Source: Lepidurus packardi (Eukaryota > Arthropoda > Branchiopoda > Notostraca > Triopsidae). Taken from it: a DNA stretch of 64,000 nucleotides. The stretch lies in the NCBI GenBank assembly GCA_023053545.1, contig JAKZAN010000001.1:4794565-4858564 (forward strand), given 5' to 3'. Positions 1-10,210 of the stretch are shown in pieces. The notes under the pieces are model-generated. The model saw only the letters and a list, made by a program, of their open reading frames with translations, was not told the DNA's origin and searched no databases. Position 1 is the stretch's first letter; each line of letters begins with the position of its first letter. A program made the position numbers and the translations under genes.

Positions 1-2
1 CC

Positions 3-824
3 GCCTCCCCTATTCAATCAAGCCAACCCAGCCCGACGAATTACCAAAGACGACAACAAGATGAGCTTATCGTCTATGTTGAACAATTGAATGACGGAAA
101 GAAGAAAGAAGTAGTCAAAAGAGAAGACTTACTACGTAATCTGGACAGGGACTTGCTTAAAAAGTTTGGCCCCAAGGCTCCCAACGTGATCGTGGCACGG
201 AAAACGAAGAATTTAGTCGAACTCACACTTGGAAGCGAACGGGAAAAGAGTGAAACAGAGAACCTCCTTCATGACACCACTTTGGACTCACTCGGCCCGA
301 TAAAAGTAACCTGCCCGAAACCACGTAAAGATTTAGTCATCCACCAAATCCCCAAACAATTTAACTACGAAGAAATCGCCTCCCACCTGACTAGGAAAAA
401 CATAGCCACACAAATCGAGTTCACTGCTGAGTCTCTACGCTGGCTGAACCCTGACAGCACGAAAGCCTTTGGTTCAATCCTGTTCACGTGCCCTTCGACT
501 GACGCTAAAACGAGGCTGCTTAACCGAGGCTACCTATATGCCTTCAGCAGATCTGTACAGCTCGAAGACCGCCGCCAAGAGCATTTCACACAGTGCTATA
601 ACTGTCAGAAGTACGGTCACACCGCATTTTACTGCAAAGAAACACACCCGACTTGTGGGAAATGCTCGGACAAACACAACACGAAAGAATGCACAAACAA
701 TACAAGGAAATGCCGAAACTGCGGAAGTAATCACTACTCCTTTGAAAGTAGCTGCCCAACGCGTATTGCTGAAAGGCAAAAACGCAACCCCACCGTTTCC
801 CAAATCCATGCCCAAATCTATTGA
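3..824 (+). CDS. Non-LTR ORF1 (gag-like nucleic-acid chaperone), 5' partial, copy A
   Basis: C-terminal two thirds of ORF1, open from the first in-frame codon at base 3 to TGA at 822-824. It contains the basic RNA-binding central region and three zinc knuckles (CX2CX4HX4C, CX2CX3HX4C, CX2CX3HX6C), the usual Jockey-clade gag arrangement. The protein would bind element RNA to form the RNP. The true start lies upstream of the window; the first in-window ATG (87) is internal. The sequence matches the intact copies B and D. Confidence 0.85.
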   Translation, partial: ASPIQSSQPSPTNYQRRQQDELIVYVEQLNDGKKKEVVKREDLLRNLDRDLLKKFGPKAPNVIVARKTKNLVELTLGSEREKSETENLLHDTTLDSLGPIKVTCPKPRKDLVIHQIPKQFNYEEIASHLTRKNIATQIEFTAESLRWLNPDSTKAFGSILFTCPSTDAKTRLLNRGYLYAFSRSVQLEDRRQEHFTQCYNCQKYGHTAFYCKETHPTCGKCSDKHNTKECTNNTRKCRNCGSNHYSFESSCPTRIAERQKRNPTVSQIHAQIY

Positions 825-3800
825 CAGACGGAATAAAAATAATCTTCCATAACATAAGGAAAAGCAATGCTCAGCTGTCAGAAACGCTAAGAGAAGCTAA
901 CGACTTTAACGCTGACATTATAGCCATAATCGAACCCCCATCTAATCCCTCGACTCCCCTTTTTCATCACTTCACCTCATTCGAATCCCAGAGTGATTAT
1001 AAAGGTGTTATATGCTTCAAAAGATGCAGAACACCTAACGTTTCTGTAGTTACCGTAACAGACTTATATTCGATTATAAAAATAACCCCAAAAGCATTTA
1101 CACCCATATTCCTAATCATTGTGTACAGAAGACATACTGAGGACCTTGCGGAGCTTATGACCGAAATCTGGAGAGAACTACCTTCATCTTTCCAGAACGT
1201 AATTCTCTGCGGAGACTTCAACGCCCATCATTGGCACTGGGAGAACAAACCAGCAGATAAACCTGGAAGACAACTTTTCGATTTTATTACCGAAAAAAAA
1301 TTAATTCTGCTCAATAGTTGGAATGTCTGCACCTTTAACAATGAAAGAGGAGACTTTTCAACTCTCGATTTGGCCTTTGCCTCTCCAAATATTGCTTTTT
1401 TAATAGACCTGCAAATTATCGACAAAACTTTTTTCCCAAACCTATCAGATCACGAAGCCATCCGCTTGTACATCGATATTCGAATCGAAAAACCTAAACA
1501 GGAAATATGGAACTACAACAAAACAAACTGGCCAAAACTAAATGCGGACCTGGAACTAACACTACAGAGGATAAAGGAGGCACTGTCCGACATAGATACA
1601 GTGGAAAAACTCGACACCGCAGTTAACCTTTTAACTGAAGCTCTCTACAACTGCGCCCAGGTACACATACCCAAAAGAAACATTACGAATCGAAAAAACC
1701 CGTGGTGGAATAACCAGCTCAATCTGCTTCGAAAGGATGTAGCAAAATCACTCAGGGCTTACCGTGTCTTCCCAAGCTCGCTTAACGAACGCAAGTGGAA
1801 AGATGCTAGAAATAGCTATACGACAAAAGTACGCATCACCAAGGAAGAATACTGGAAGCGAAAATTAGACACTTCAGATTCTCGAGTGTTATGGAACCTG
1901 GAAAGAAAATTTCGTGAATCAAGAAATTCTCTCTCCCTAGACCAACTTCTGGACGACAATCGTAAACCTTTTGCCAATGAAATCTCGAAGCTTAATTACC
2001 TTGCTGCTAAACTTCTCGATTGTAAAAGCTTCCCTCCCTCCACTGTAAACCAACATAAACAAACAAGACGTACACACCCACAAAAGACTAGACAAAAAGA
2101 CTTACCAACTGTGACTTTAGAAGAATTGGAACAAATAGTTCACTCCTTACCGAATATGAAAGCGCCTGGAATTGACTGCATACAACCAATCCTAATTAAA
2201 AAGACGTGGCAAACAATAAAAAGGACCACTATGGACATCTTTAATTCTAGCCTCAGACTATGTCACTTCCCCACTGCATGGAAAACAGCAAAAATATTAG
2301 CTCTTCCAAAGCCAAATAAGGCTGACTACTCTAGCTTTAAAAACTTTCGCCCGATTGCCCTCTTGCCCTGTCTAGGCAAAGTCCTTGAAAAAGCAATCGC
2401 AGCCAAATTGTCGGAAATGTTAGAGAGTCATAAAGCCCTGTCTAACAACCAATGGGGTTTCCGACCAAACAGGTCAACGACAAACGCGATGCTGCAATTG
2501 TCAGACAAAGTGCTTTCCGGCTTTGACAACGGCAAAGTAACCTCAGCTCTGTTACTGGATATCGAAGGCGCATTCAATAACGTAAATCACGGAAAACTCT
2601 GCCGGGAAGCGGAAAAGAAAAAGATACCAGCTTACCTAGTAAACTGGATTAAGAGTTTTCTGGTTAACAGACGCGGCTTCATCGCTAACGGACACAATAG
2701 GAGCGAAGCTTTTGGCATAGAAAAAGGGGTGCCTCAAGGGTCACCCCTCTCACCTGTACTGTTCACTATATACGTCGATGGAGCTCTCTCGTTAGTTAAA
2801 GCCAAGAACTCCCTATCAACGGGCTTTGCGGATGATATCCTATTAGCAACCACGAGCTCTTCCGAAAATATAAATATTGGCCGATTACAAAATGCACTAA
2901 TATCGCTAGAAAAATGGGGGAAAAGACTGAGCCTAAACTTCGCCAAATCCAAAACAGAGCTTATACATTTCTCCCGAAAACGTTTCCAAGACCCCGTTCC
3001 TCTGGAGTGGGGAGAAGAAATTATCCACGCAAAAAACAGTGTACGGTACCTAGGCCTACAATATGATTCAAGGCTCGACTGGTCAGCCCACGCAAGTCTT
3101 CTCGCTTCCAAGGGCAGCCACACCATCTTCAAATTAAGAAAACTAGTGCAATTCATCCCCTCCATAAGAATAGATCAACTAACAACTATAGTCAAGAGCA
3201 CACTGTACTCAAGAATATTATATGGGTTACCTGCCTTGGCGAATGCGAATCTGCAGAACCTACTCCCTGTGCGAGCGCTACACAGGCAAGCGCTCTTACT
3301 CATCACCGGCGCCCTAAAAACCACCCCTACTGCATCCCTCGAAGTAGAAGCGGGTATCCCTCCTTTAGATCTTCTCACGTTGAAAACGCTCCTACGATTC
3401 GCCCAGAAACTACCGGACGGACCAATTACGAAACCAAAACACGGAAGGTATAACACTTGCACCCAGAGAATGATATCTTACAAGAATACTTACCCCATAT
3501 CGGACAAATCCATGAACAAAAAGGCTGCGATGAACCTCATCATTCTTCAAAAATGGCAAAAGAAATGGTCTGACGCATCATCAACACTCAGAGACTTACA
3601 TGTTACCCCGACCTTAAAACCAATTTGTAAACTCAAACTAGACAGAAAGACAATATCGACACTCATAAAATTAAGAACTGCCCATTTCCCGACTAAGACT
3701 TACCTCCACAGAATAAGAAAGACCGACGAGACGACCTGCACCTGCAACGGACTTTCAAAACAAGACCTTATACATGTTTTTTTCCACTGCAGACTACTCA

Positions 3801-3943
3801 ACAGACAACGAGCACTGCTGCTCAGACATCTTTCAAGAAAAAGACTACACTTTAATCCGGACAATATTCTGACGAATACAACAGTTTTCCCCGCGACTCA
3901 TATCTTTGCAACAGAGGCACTCAACATCCTAAAGAGCAATTAG
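821..3943 (+). CDS. Non-LTR ORF2: AP endonuclease + reverse transcriptase, copy A
   Basis: About 1040 residues. The N-terminal apurinic-like endonuclease shows GDFNAHHWHW (131-140) and SDHEAI (209-214). The central reverse transcriptase carries FADD (669-672) in place of YADD, and a C-terminal CxC..H..HC zinc motif sits at 973-990. It would nick the target and carry out target-primed reverse transcription. The frame overlaps ORF1: the ORF1 stop TGA (822-824) lies within TATTGA, and the first ORF2 codon I can assign is TTG at 821. There is no ATG in this frame between the preceding in-frame stop and residue 113, inside the endonuclease, so reinitiation or frameshifting is implied. No internal stop is present, so the copy may be active or very recent. 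Confidence 0.9.
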   Translation: MTDGIKIIFHNIRKSNAQLSETLREANDFNADIIAIIEPPSNPSTPLFHHFTSFESQSDYKGVICFKRCRTPNVSVVTVTDLYSIIKITPKAFTPIFLIIVYRRHTEDLAELMTEIWRELPSSFQNVILCGDFNAHHWHWENKPADKPGRQLFDFITEKKLILLNSWNVCTFNNERGDFSTLDLAFASPNIAFLIDLQIIDKTFFPNLSDHEAIRLYIDIRIEKPKQEIWNYNKTNWPKLNADLELTLQRIKEALSDIDTVEKLDTAVNLLTEALYNCAQVHIPKRNITNRKNPWWNNQLNLLRKDVAKSLRAYRVFPSSLNERKWKDARNSYTTKVRITKEEYWKRKLDTSDSRVLWNLERKFRESRNSLSLDQLLDDNRKPFANEISKLNYLAAKLLDCKSFPPSTVNQHKQTRRTHPQKTRQKDLPTVTLEELEQIVHSLPNMKAPGIDCIQPILIKKTWQTIKRTTMDIFNSSLRLCHFPTAWKTAKILALPKPNKADYSSFKNFRPIALLPCLGKVLEKAIAAKLSEMLESHKALSNNQWGFRPNRSTTNAMLQLSDKVLSGFDNGKVTSALLLDIEGAFNNVNHGKLCREAEKKKIPAYLVNWIKSFLVNRRGFIANGHNRSEAFGIEKGVPQGSPLSPVLFTIYVDGALSLVKAKNSLSTGFADDILLATTSSSENINIGRLQNALISLEKWGKRLSLNFAKSKTELIHFSRKRFQDPVPLEWGEEIIHAKNSVRYLGLQYDSRLDWSAHASLLASKGSHTIFKLRKLVQFIPSIRIDQLTTIVKSTLYSRILYGLPALANANLQNLLPVRALHRQALLLITGALKTTPTASLEVEAGIPPLDLLTLKTLLRFAQKLPDGPITKPKHGRYNTCTQRMISYKNTYPISDKSMNKKAAMNLIILQKWQKKWSDASSTLRDLHVTPTLKPICKLKLDRKTISTLIKLRTAHFPTKTYLHRIRKTDETTCTCNGLSKQDLIHVFFHCRLLNRQRALLLRHLSRKRLHFNPDNILTNTTVFPATHIFATEALNILKSN

Positions 3944-4097
3944 CTTAAGAATATCTTCCTAACTTAAGTTGGCATTCGTGCGAAGACCAACTGGTACACT
4001 ATGTGAAGCCATCAAGTTGTTTGTGTCACTGTAAACCCTAAGTCAGCAACGAGCATTAGCTCACGCTACAAATACACGGTAAAAAAAAAAAAAAAAA

Positions 4098-4109
4098 GAG
4101 AATACAAGT
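4098..4109. repeat. 3' target-site duplication of non-LTR copy A
   Basis: GAGAATACAAGT follows the poly-A. With the two preceding A residues it equals the 14-bp sequence found on both sides of copies B and D, and found once at the empty sites in units C, E and F. Confidence 0.85.
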
Positions 4110-4199
4110 TTGCCTTGAAATAAACTTTGAAATTACTTTTTACTCGTTTATTACTGCTGATTTTGAGATGTTTTTGACTTTCCTTCAGTTCCAAATGAG

Positions 4200-4451
4200 C
4201 TGTTTTGCTCCCTCCCCCCGTAATACGTACTTGCGTATTTGTTGTACCCATAGAGCGCTCCCTGTAATACGTACTTGCTTATTAGAAATAGACGAAATAA
4301 CAATGTCTGAACCTTACAAATTGGATTTTCCGGATGCAAAGTCTACAAAACTTCTCTTAAAAGGTGCTCTCATCCATCCTATTCTTCAGAAGTAGCCCCT
4401 AATCACAACGCAGGGACCATCTTATTTTTACTCATACCCAAATCCTCCACA
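4200..4451 (+). repeat. LTR-like segment of the gypsy remnant, unit A
   Basis: The segment begins TGTTTTGC and ends CCTCCACA, directly before a primer-binding-like site, as a 5' LTR would. It contains two imperfect repeats of CCGTAATACGTACTTGC / CTGTAATACGTACTTGC about 55 bp apart. No second LTR is found downstream, so this identification rests on position only. Equivalent segments occur in all six gypsy remnants. Confidence 0.4.
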
Positions 4452-4466
4452 TTTGGTGCCGTGACC
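4452..4466 (+). promoter_or_regulatory. Primer-binding-site-like sequence of the gypsy remnant
   Basis: TTTGGTGCCGTGACC lies just inside the LTR-like segment. TGGTGCCGTGACC-type sequences follow the 5' LTR in many arthropod LTR elements. The tRNA partner is not assigned. Confidence 0.4.
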
Positions 4467-4556
4467 AGGATGAGCCGCACAGAAACGAAGTCCATTGATT
4501 GAGTGAAGATCAAATCCTCTCTACTTTCTGAACCCATCGTTAATACCTTCGAAACA

Positions 4557-4679
4557 ATGAATAACCTTGAGCAAGAAGACGCCCCCACGAAACAAGAAGC
4601 CACTGCTGATCTACTGAGCTCCCTCGAAGAATACCTTCAAGACTTGAAAGTCCTTTATCAAGAAATCGAAGACAAGTGA
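4557..4679 (+). pseudogene. Gag-like N-terminal stub of the gypsy remnant
   Basis: A 40-codon ATG-to-TGA frame rich in Glu, Leu and Gln (starts MNNLEQEDAP) follows the primer-binding-like site, where gag should start. After its stop the sequence jumps to the RT/RNase H junction near 4780, so most of gag and pol has been deleted. The same stub is present in units B, C, D and F, and in shortened form in E. A gag origin is inferred from position and acidic/coiled composition only. Confidence 0.45.
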
Positions 4680-4779
4680 CCTCGAAGACGTCCTGAAAAC
4701 TCATTTCGACGTCCTGAAAAAACTAAAGCAATCGTGGAATGGTCCCGACCAGTGATGAATTGAATAGTTTCCTCGATCT

Positions 4780-6720
4780 TCATACTATCGTCGATTTGTG
4801 AAAGGTTTTGCTGACATTGCCAAGCCGCTATATAAACTAACCGAAAAGAATGTTCCCTTTGAGTGGTCCGTGTTATGTGAGGAAGCTTTGACAGATCTTA
4901 AACGGCTCCTTTCTTCAACTCCTGTACTCGCTTTTCCTGATCTGTCCCAAACACTTCTAGTGGACAGCGACGCCAGTAATATTGGGCTAGGAGCCGTGTT
5001 GTCACAAGAAATTGACGCTGTTGAACGTCCTATAGCATATGCAAGTCCATGCTTGATGAGACCATTTACTGTGTAACGCGGAAGGAGCTCCTGGCAGTTA
5101 AATTTGCTGTAATGCAATTTAGCCACTCTCTTCTGGGGAGACCGGTTATGCTTCGGACGGATAACATTTGCCGTGGCCTGGATGAAAACTTGCAAGGAAC
5201 CAACTGGACAGACTTTGCGATGGCTGAACTTGTTTGAATCGTATCAGTTCACAATTGAACAGCGGCCTGGACCAAAGCGTGGGAATGCGGATGCACTCTC
5301 AAGAAGACCATGTTCACAATGTGGACGTCATGAAGGAGTGGACGAAGAAGAAAAGAATGTCACATGGACCACAACGAGATGTCGTGTTAAATCATGTGGA
5401 ATTGGCTAGTGACGGTAGCGTCGTAGTATCCCAGGAAGAAGACGAGGAGATGAAAGTTATCAAGAGATGTTTACAAGAACTTTATAAACCGTGTCTGCAA
5501 GCTATGAGTCAGCCGTTGCGCAGCTACTGGGCCCAAAGGAAAAATGTGAGTCTTCGTGGTGGCGGGTTTTACGGCGAATGGATTTCGACAAACGGATCTC
5601 AGCACCTGCATCTTGTGCCTAAAGCAAAGCAAGAGGAAATCTTCAGAAGTTACCACGGTGGTAATTCTGGGGCTCATATGGGAAGTAAAAACATCTTAGA
5701 AAAATTGCGATCACGTTTGTATTGGCCCAAGATGCGGAACAATGTTGAAGGGTGGTGTAAAGGCTGCGTGACATGTGTGCAGCGAAATCCTCCATCCCAA
5801 AAGACTAGAGCGCCATTGAACCCTGTGCAACCTAGATTTCCAAGTGACATTGTAGCTATGGATATACTGGGTCCTCTGCCTGAAACAGTAGATCATTATC
5901 GCTATAGTTTGGTTGTCGGGGATTTGTTCCCAAAGTGGGTGGAGGCATATCCTATTCCAGATCAGGAAGCCACTACTATCGCCACCAAGCTCTATGGGGA
6001 ATACATGAGAAGGTATGGAGTGCCGCTTCAGCTTCATTCCGAGCAAGGTAGAAGTTTTGAATCAAGAACTGTGAGCGAAATCTGCCGGTTGCTCAAAATC
6101 AAGAAAACTAGAACTACTTCATACCATCCGGAGAGTGAGGAATGTATTGAAAGGGCCAATAGGACGATTTTAGCAGGCCTCAGTAAACTCATCGACGAAG
6201 GTGATGAAACCTGTGTTGCCTAGTGTTTTACTTGCGTACCGGACGAGTGTTCAAAGTTCCTCGACTTTCACTCCTGCACGTTTACAATTTGGTAGACCGT
6301 TGTTCTTACCAGAAGATAGAGTTTTCGGTGGTGGTACCAGTTTCAACGTCTCAATACGCGGCAAAACTGGAGACAACTCTTCCTACCATTTTTGAACAAG
6401 CTCGAACACGGTTGGGATTTGCACAATGTTATCAGAAGATTTATTACGACAGCAAAACTTTAAACCAGGAAATCCAAATGGGGGACTCCGTTTGGCTCTT
6501 CAATCCTTCCCCGAAGAGAGGAAAGTTCCCCAAGTTTCACCGACCTTGGACGGTTATGAAACGAATTTCGGATCAAGTTGTCCACATTAAAAACACCATT
6601 TCGGGTGCATATGAACAATTTAAAGAAGGGACACCATTAAGGCGAGTGACCATTATGCAAAGCCGGACTTTCGCTACCATTAAAGGTACCATTCCCGACA
6701 GGAAAAAAATAGACAAACGT
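4780..6720 (+). pseudogene. Gypsy RNase H-integrase pol fossil, unit A
   Basis: Frames used in turn: 4780-5076 (RT end and RNase H; VKGFADIAKPLYKLTEKN is the RT/RNase H linker), 5076-5300 shifted (RNase H end, NADALSRR), about 5400-6223 (integrase HHCC finger, catalytic Asp codon 5861, Glu codon 6041 where Asp is expected, Glu codon 6149), then shifted again to about 6690 (a region with WTVMKRISDQVVHIKN like a C-terminal chromatin/DNA-binding module). Three or more frameshifts make it non-coding. Units B and F carry the same breaks, so decay preceded amplification. Confidence 0.85.
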
Positions 6721-6859
6721 TACACAATAAAATTTGTATTAAAGAAAATTCACTCGGAGGATACAAAAAATCACCACACAAAAATCACGATAATTTTCAC
6801 GCAAAATACGGAAATTTCACTGAAACGAATAGCCAGACATCTTAGAACCCACATTAATG

Positions 6860-8519
6860 CTACGGTTTAGAATTTTGAGCGATAGCTTGACCGACTCGAA
6901 CGATTTGCCCAAGCTGGACGGTAAATTTAAAGTCCTTGGGGGCCTGAAAAATAAGGACCATTGTAGAGCCAAAGTTAAACTCACCGAATACTTCACCTTT
7001 CTCCTGATGGAGACCCTCCCCGCCTGCACGTTCCTTGCGGAAGTAGTAGTCCGTCGTCCTGCGACGTCCGGCACGACAGTTTGTTTCCAATTCCTACAAT
7101 ACAAAGAAAAGAAAACTGTTAAGTCACTTTCAAAAACGCAAACTCGTCGACTAACTTACTGGATCTTTATAGACTCGTATGGAGCCGACATTGGTAGCGC
7201 CGACCGCTGTCATGCTGAACAAGCCGTACTGCCACTGGCCAAAGTAAACGGCTCGCTCGTTGAGGGCAAGTAAGCCGGGGACCCATTTGGAAACGCTTGG
7301 GTTCACACTAAGGAGTTCCCCTAAGATAATATTCCGGTTAGTAACACCCTTTGTTGTTCTCATGGCGAATTACCTGGAAAGTGTCGCCGCAATGAAATAT
7401 CCCATTCAACGGGGGAATGAAACCGATGGTAGTCCCCGGGCGCCAGATAGATGACACAGTAGTGGAGGCCGGAGGTTGGGGACCCTGTTGAGAGTTGCAC
7501 CAGTTCAGAGGGTCCCAAAAACTGGCTCAGGGAGTAATACACCCCCTTCACCTGTCCCAACAGTCCATTCCGGTCCACTGCGCCCAAATGGAGGACTTTC
7601 CCATCGGCTGGTGACACCTGTTGTAGAAAACAAACAATATTTAGTACGAGAGACGAGTGCATAAAAACCCCCATCAACTTACAATGCAGTCCGTAGTGTT
7701 GATAGGGCGTGCGCCTGGTTTAAGCGGCCGTCGAAAAAATTCGCCGATGCTGGAGTAGTCGGACAGGTTGTCCGATGCGGCTTCTTCGACGTTTACGCCA
7801 AACGTCCGCGCGTAGAACCCAAGGACCGGCTTCCTCATCCACCGAGGCAAACGGGTGTTGGCCAGTCGTCCCCAGGTGCGCGACAGGGTCGCCCAGGGCA
7901 AGCTGCGATAAGCACGTACCTGTTAACCAAGATAAAAGCATATTAGGTACTTGACTCACATAGCAATTGCTACGCCAGATAGATACAGAAGATCGTATTA
8001 GTCAAAAGAAATCCCCTTAGGGGATTGTATTGATCTTACCTTAAAGGCTCGCGCACAGGCATGCCACGAACGAGGCAAAGCGATCCGTGGAGCAGCGTCA
8101 TCTGTTAAGTAAAAAACACAAGTCAAGTGTAAGGGAGACTGAAAAAAGGTCCCATAATATATATCACAGAAAAATACGTACGTACAACAAACGTACATAG
8201 GAAACAACAACAGAAAAAAGCTGCTTAGGATTTCAGGAGAATTGGGCCATCCATGACCTCCAAATTACAACAAGACGATCAGGACTTCGTTCACAATTTT
8301 TTATGGGTATTTCTGGAAAATAAAAACCGATTAGGACTCGTGTTACAACTCTGTTGCTTTCTTATCGAAAGGGAAAAACCATAGCACTCGCGGTTGAAAC
8401 TATTTGGCTAAGCTTCTTCTGAGACTAGATGTACTTGAATGGTAAACAAAAAGGCAAAAAACGCTTACCCATGGTCCAGGCAACCCGTACGAAATGAGGA
8501 ACCTTCTAAGGTTGAAAAA
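6860..8519 (-). CDS. PISD: Phosphatidylserine decarboxylase proenzyme, mitochondrial (type 1 copy, unit A)
   Basis: Inner-mitochondrial-membrane enzyme converting phosphatidylserine to phosphatidylethanolamine; it self-cleaves to make a pyruvoyl group. Coding exons on the minus strand: 8040-8101, 7683-7919, 7374-7617, 7160-7320 and 6860-7093 (stop TAG at 6862-6860), all with GT-AG introns and matching phase. A tentative 5' exon is 8469-8519 (17 codons); its phase does not join cleanly to 8040-8101, so the N-terminus is unresolved and no start ATG was assigned. Motifs: EFFRRPLKP, the catalytic [27 protein letters not shown], and FGST at the self-cleavage site where LGST is usual. All five main exons are open. 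Head to head with the NOG1 pseudogene. Confidence 0.85.
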
Positions 8520-8599
8520 CTGAGGGCACAATACACGAAAACTTTGGGAGAAAATGTAAAAGGCTCCTTCCTGGTTAACGATAGCAAGAAGACTTACCA

Positions 8600-8800
8600 A
8601 AACAAGTGACAACAATGAAAGTTATAGCGTCACTTGGCGTCACTTCCGGGGTGGCCAGTTCATTGCGTCATTGGTTCCCGAACCCGCTTCCTTCGGGTTG
8701 CTATCCCCAGCATCAACGGTAGAGGATTGGACGAATAGGCGATATGTTGACGCCCTCTTTACCGGTGTCTGGGCGACACTTGATTAATATGGCGGCAAAA
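8600..8800. promoter_or_regulatory. Shared promoter region between PISD (-) and NOG1 (+), unit A
   Basis: About 200 bp between the most 5' PISD signals and the start of NOG1-side sequence. It holds GCGTCACTTCCGGGG (ETS-like core), CATTGCGTCAT (CRE/C-EBP-like on the other strand), a hairpin AACCCG...CGGGTT at about 8681-8699, and AATATGGCGGC (YY1-like). A splice donor-like GTAAGT on the minus strand near 8599 suggests that a PISD 5' exon ends there. A bidirectional promoter is inferred from the head-to-head layout; the motifs are by eye. Confidence 0.45.
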
Positions 8801-9189
8801 CAACTCCTGTATGACACCTATAAATAGTCCAAAAATATGAGTTCCCTGGTTTCACCGACTGTGGAAAAGAATACGGGGTAGAACCAGGAGTTCATGATAG
8901 AAATGGGTCGGGTGAACGTAAGCTTGGTTAATTTCTAGTTAAGTATTCATATTTTTATGTATACTAATAACAGCTGGAAAGACAAAATTCAGATGCAAAA
9001 CCTGATGAGAGAACGCGTGGTAGCCACACAGATAGCTCGAGCATGAGAATAGCTATATTGGATTGGAGTTTTTTCTATTGTGAGTGCATTATTAAGGATT
9101 GATGGGTAACAAACTTCAAACTCTCTATACTAACATACTTACAGTGCTTGTACCTGTCATGTTTCTCACCTTCAAGTTATAAAAGGACC
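8801..9189. other. NOG1 5'-side non-coding stretch, unit A
   Basis: This is where NOG1 5' exons with the P-loop would be expected, but no GTPase motif can be read in any frame. The stretch is conserved in all units and contains stop codons in all frames. It probably represents the fused remains of a deleted NOG1 5' half; I see no independent gene. Confidence 0.4.
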
Positions 9190-9925
9190 AGAAGACCTGG
9201 CCTACTATTGCCCTTATTTCTGAGCAATGCGGACACAGCCTTGAAGAACAGATTCATCTCTTTGAGAGCATCAAGCCACTATTTACTAAAGGTATATGCT
9301 TCATTATCCAGTGTGATATTTTTACTAATATTTGCTTTATTAGCCCATGCTTGTTACTTTCAAAAAGCGTTCGAGAATGATCATGTCCCAATTGTGCAAA
9401 TGTCTACCGTCACCGAAGAAGGAGTAGTGGAAGTAAAGACAGACGTAAGGGCGGATTATTTATTGGTTTTCTGGTGTTCAATTTGGATTGTCTAGGCTTG
9501 TGAGCGTTGATTGCTAGCGCATCGTGTGGAAGGCAAGATGCGTAGCTAGAAGGTAGAAGGCGTCTTGAACCGTCTAAACGTAGGCGAACCCAGGCGAAAA
9601 GATAACGTTGTTCGTCCAGTTTGCATTCCGGACTCTGTTTCGCAGAAGAAAGCAGCTCAAGCTGAGAAGGAGAAAACAAAAAGGACGGGACGAGCTATCG
9701 AATTGGAACAAGGGGACGACCACATTGTGGATTACAGAAAGAATTATGACCTGCCATACGACTTCAAATACGACAAAATTCCAGAATTCTGATAAAACAA
9801 AAACATTGCCGACTACATTGATCCGGATCTTATGGTGGTTAGTTTACCGTTTTATCTCCGGCCGGTTTTTTTTACTTTGTTATTTAAAAAAAAAAAAAGA
9901 AATTGGAGCAGTTGGAAAAGGCTAA
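9190..9925 (+). pseudogene. GTPBP4: NOG1/GTPBP4 nucleolar GTPase pseudogene, 3'-deleted, unit A
   Basis: NOG1 is a GTPase for 60S ribosome assembly. Exon-like pieces: up to 9291 (SEQCGHSLEEQIHLFESIKPLF), 9344-9444 (VQMSTVTEEGVVEVKTD) and 9496-9834 (LLAHRVEGKM, VLNRLNVGEPRRKDNVVRP, IELEQGDDHIVDYRKN, YDKIPEF, IADYIDPDLM), separated by short GT-AG introns. Disabling changes: TGA between ACER and LLAHRV, TAG in the next stretch, and TGA-TAA after KIPEF where Trp-Glu is usual. After the next intron only KLEQLEK remains before the sequence jumps to the NOG1 3' flank. The GTPase P-loop half is absent. Confidence 0.85.
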
Positions 9926-9981
9926 CTGGGTAGTTTCGAAATCATTTATGGCCCTTGAAATTAAATCTGGAAGGACTTGAG

Positions 9982-9995
9982 AAGAGAATACAAGT
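9982..9995. repeat. 5' target-site duplication of non-LTR copy B
   Basis: AAGAGAATACAAGT sits immediately before the element start GAAGCTTCCGC (9996) and recurs at 14716-14729 after the poly-A. At the empty sites (about 20590, 37270 and 41470) the sequence occurs once and reads straight into TTTGCC or TTTCCC. Confidence 0.9.
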
Positions 9996-10210
9996 GAAGC
10001 TTCCGCAGACGTGTACGTGTGCGGACGTGCTTTTTCAACGTTCCAAGCCCAGAGTTTTTCCTTTTTTTTTTCTCTCCCGCAGTTTTAGTGTTTAGTGCTA
10101 CCTACGAATAGTTTTGATTGCTGGTTAACTGTCAAGCACACAGTTAAAACTAACTCCTGCTTAAATTTGCACAAGTGTATTAAACTTATTTGGGTTTGTT
10201 GTATGGTGAC

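Larger units (their letters stand above)
1..4097 (+). mobile_element. Non-LTR retrotransposon, copy A (5' cut by window edge)
   Basis: Jockey/I/R1-like LINE whose first part lies outside the window; base 1 corresponds to base 10620 of the complete copy B. It holds the end of ORF1, all of ORF2, a 3' UTR and a 17-A tail (4081-4097). The sequence after the tail, GAGAATACAAGT (4098-4109), is the 3' target-site duplication seen around the other two copies. It is nearly identical to copies B and D: ORF2 differs at one residue (Pro instead of Ser, near base 3690). Shared flanks show that this copy arose by duplication of the unit, not by a new insertion. The clade is not settled; no RNase H domain is evident. 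Confidence 0.9.
4110..6720 (+). mobile_element. Ty3/gypsy LTR-retrotransposon remnant, long form, unit A
   Basis: Order: LTR-like leader, primer-binding-like site, 40-aa gag-like stub, then directly the end of RT/RNase H, the integrase and a C-terminal integrase module. Gag, protease and most of RT are missing, and no 3' LTR is seen; the remnant runs into the PISD 3' flank. RNase H keeps an Asp in its SDAS motif (about 4960-4980). The integrase has an HHCC finger and a DDE-type core, but the second catalytic position (codon at 6041) encodes Glu, not Asp. Frame breaks occur near 5075, 5237 and 6223. It is a dead fossil carried in every unit. The outer boundaries are approximate. Confidence 0.85.

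Noticed and set aside
534-867. Antisense ORFs of about 93 aa opposite ORF1 (also at 11153-11486 and 26152-26485)
   Set aside because: Compositional shadows of the zinc-knuckle coding strand. They repeat only because the element is repeated, and have no start context or homology.
5234-5400. First ~55 residues of the long integrase-frame ORF
   Set aside because: In this stretch the gypsy-like reading (NADALSRR) is in another frame, so the ORF start is a frameshift artefact.
8679-8702. tRNA T-arm-like GAACCCGCTTCCTTCGGGTT
   Set aside because: Only a simple hairpin; no A box or acceptor partner nearby.
8788-8826. ATGGCGGCAAAACAAC as a NOG1 start codon
   Set aside because: The frame closes after 12 codons and shows no NOG1 N-terminal similarity in any unit. 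ATGGCGGC is better read as a YY1-like site.
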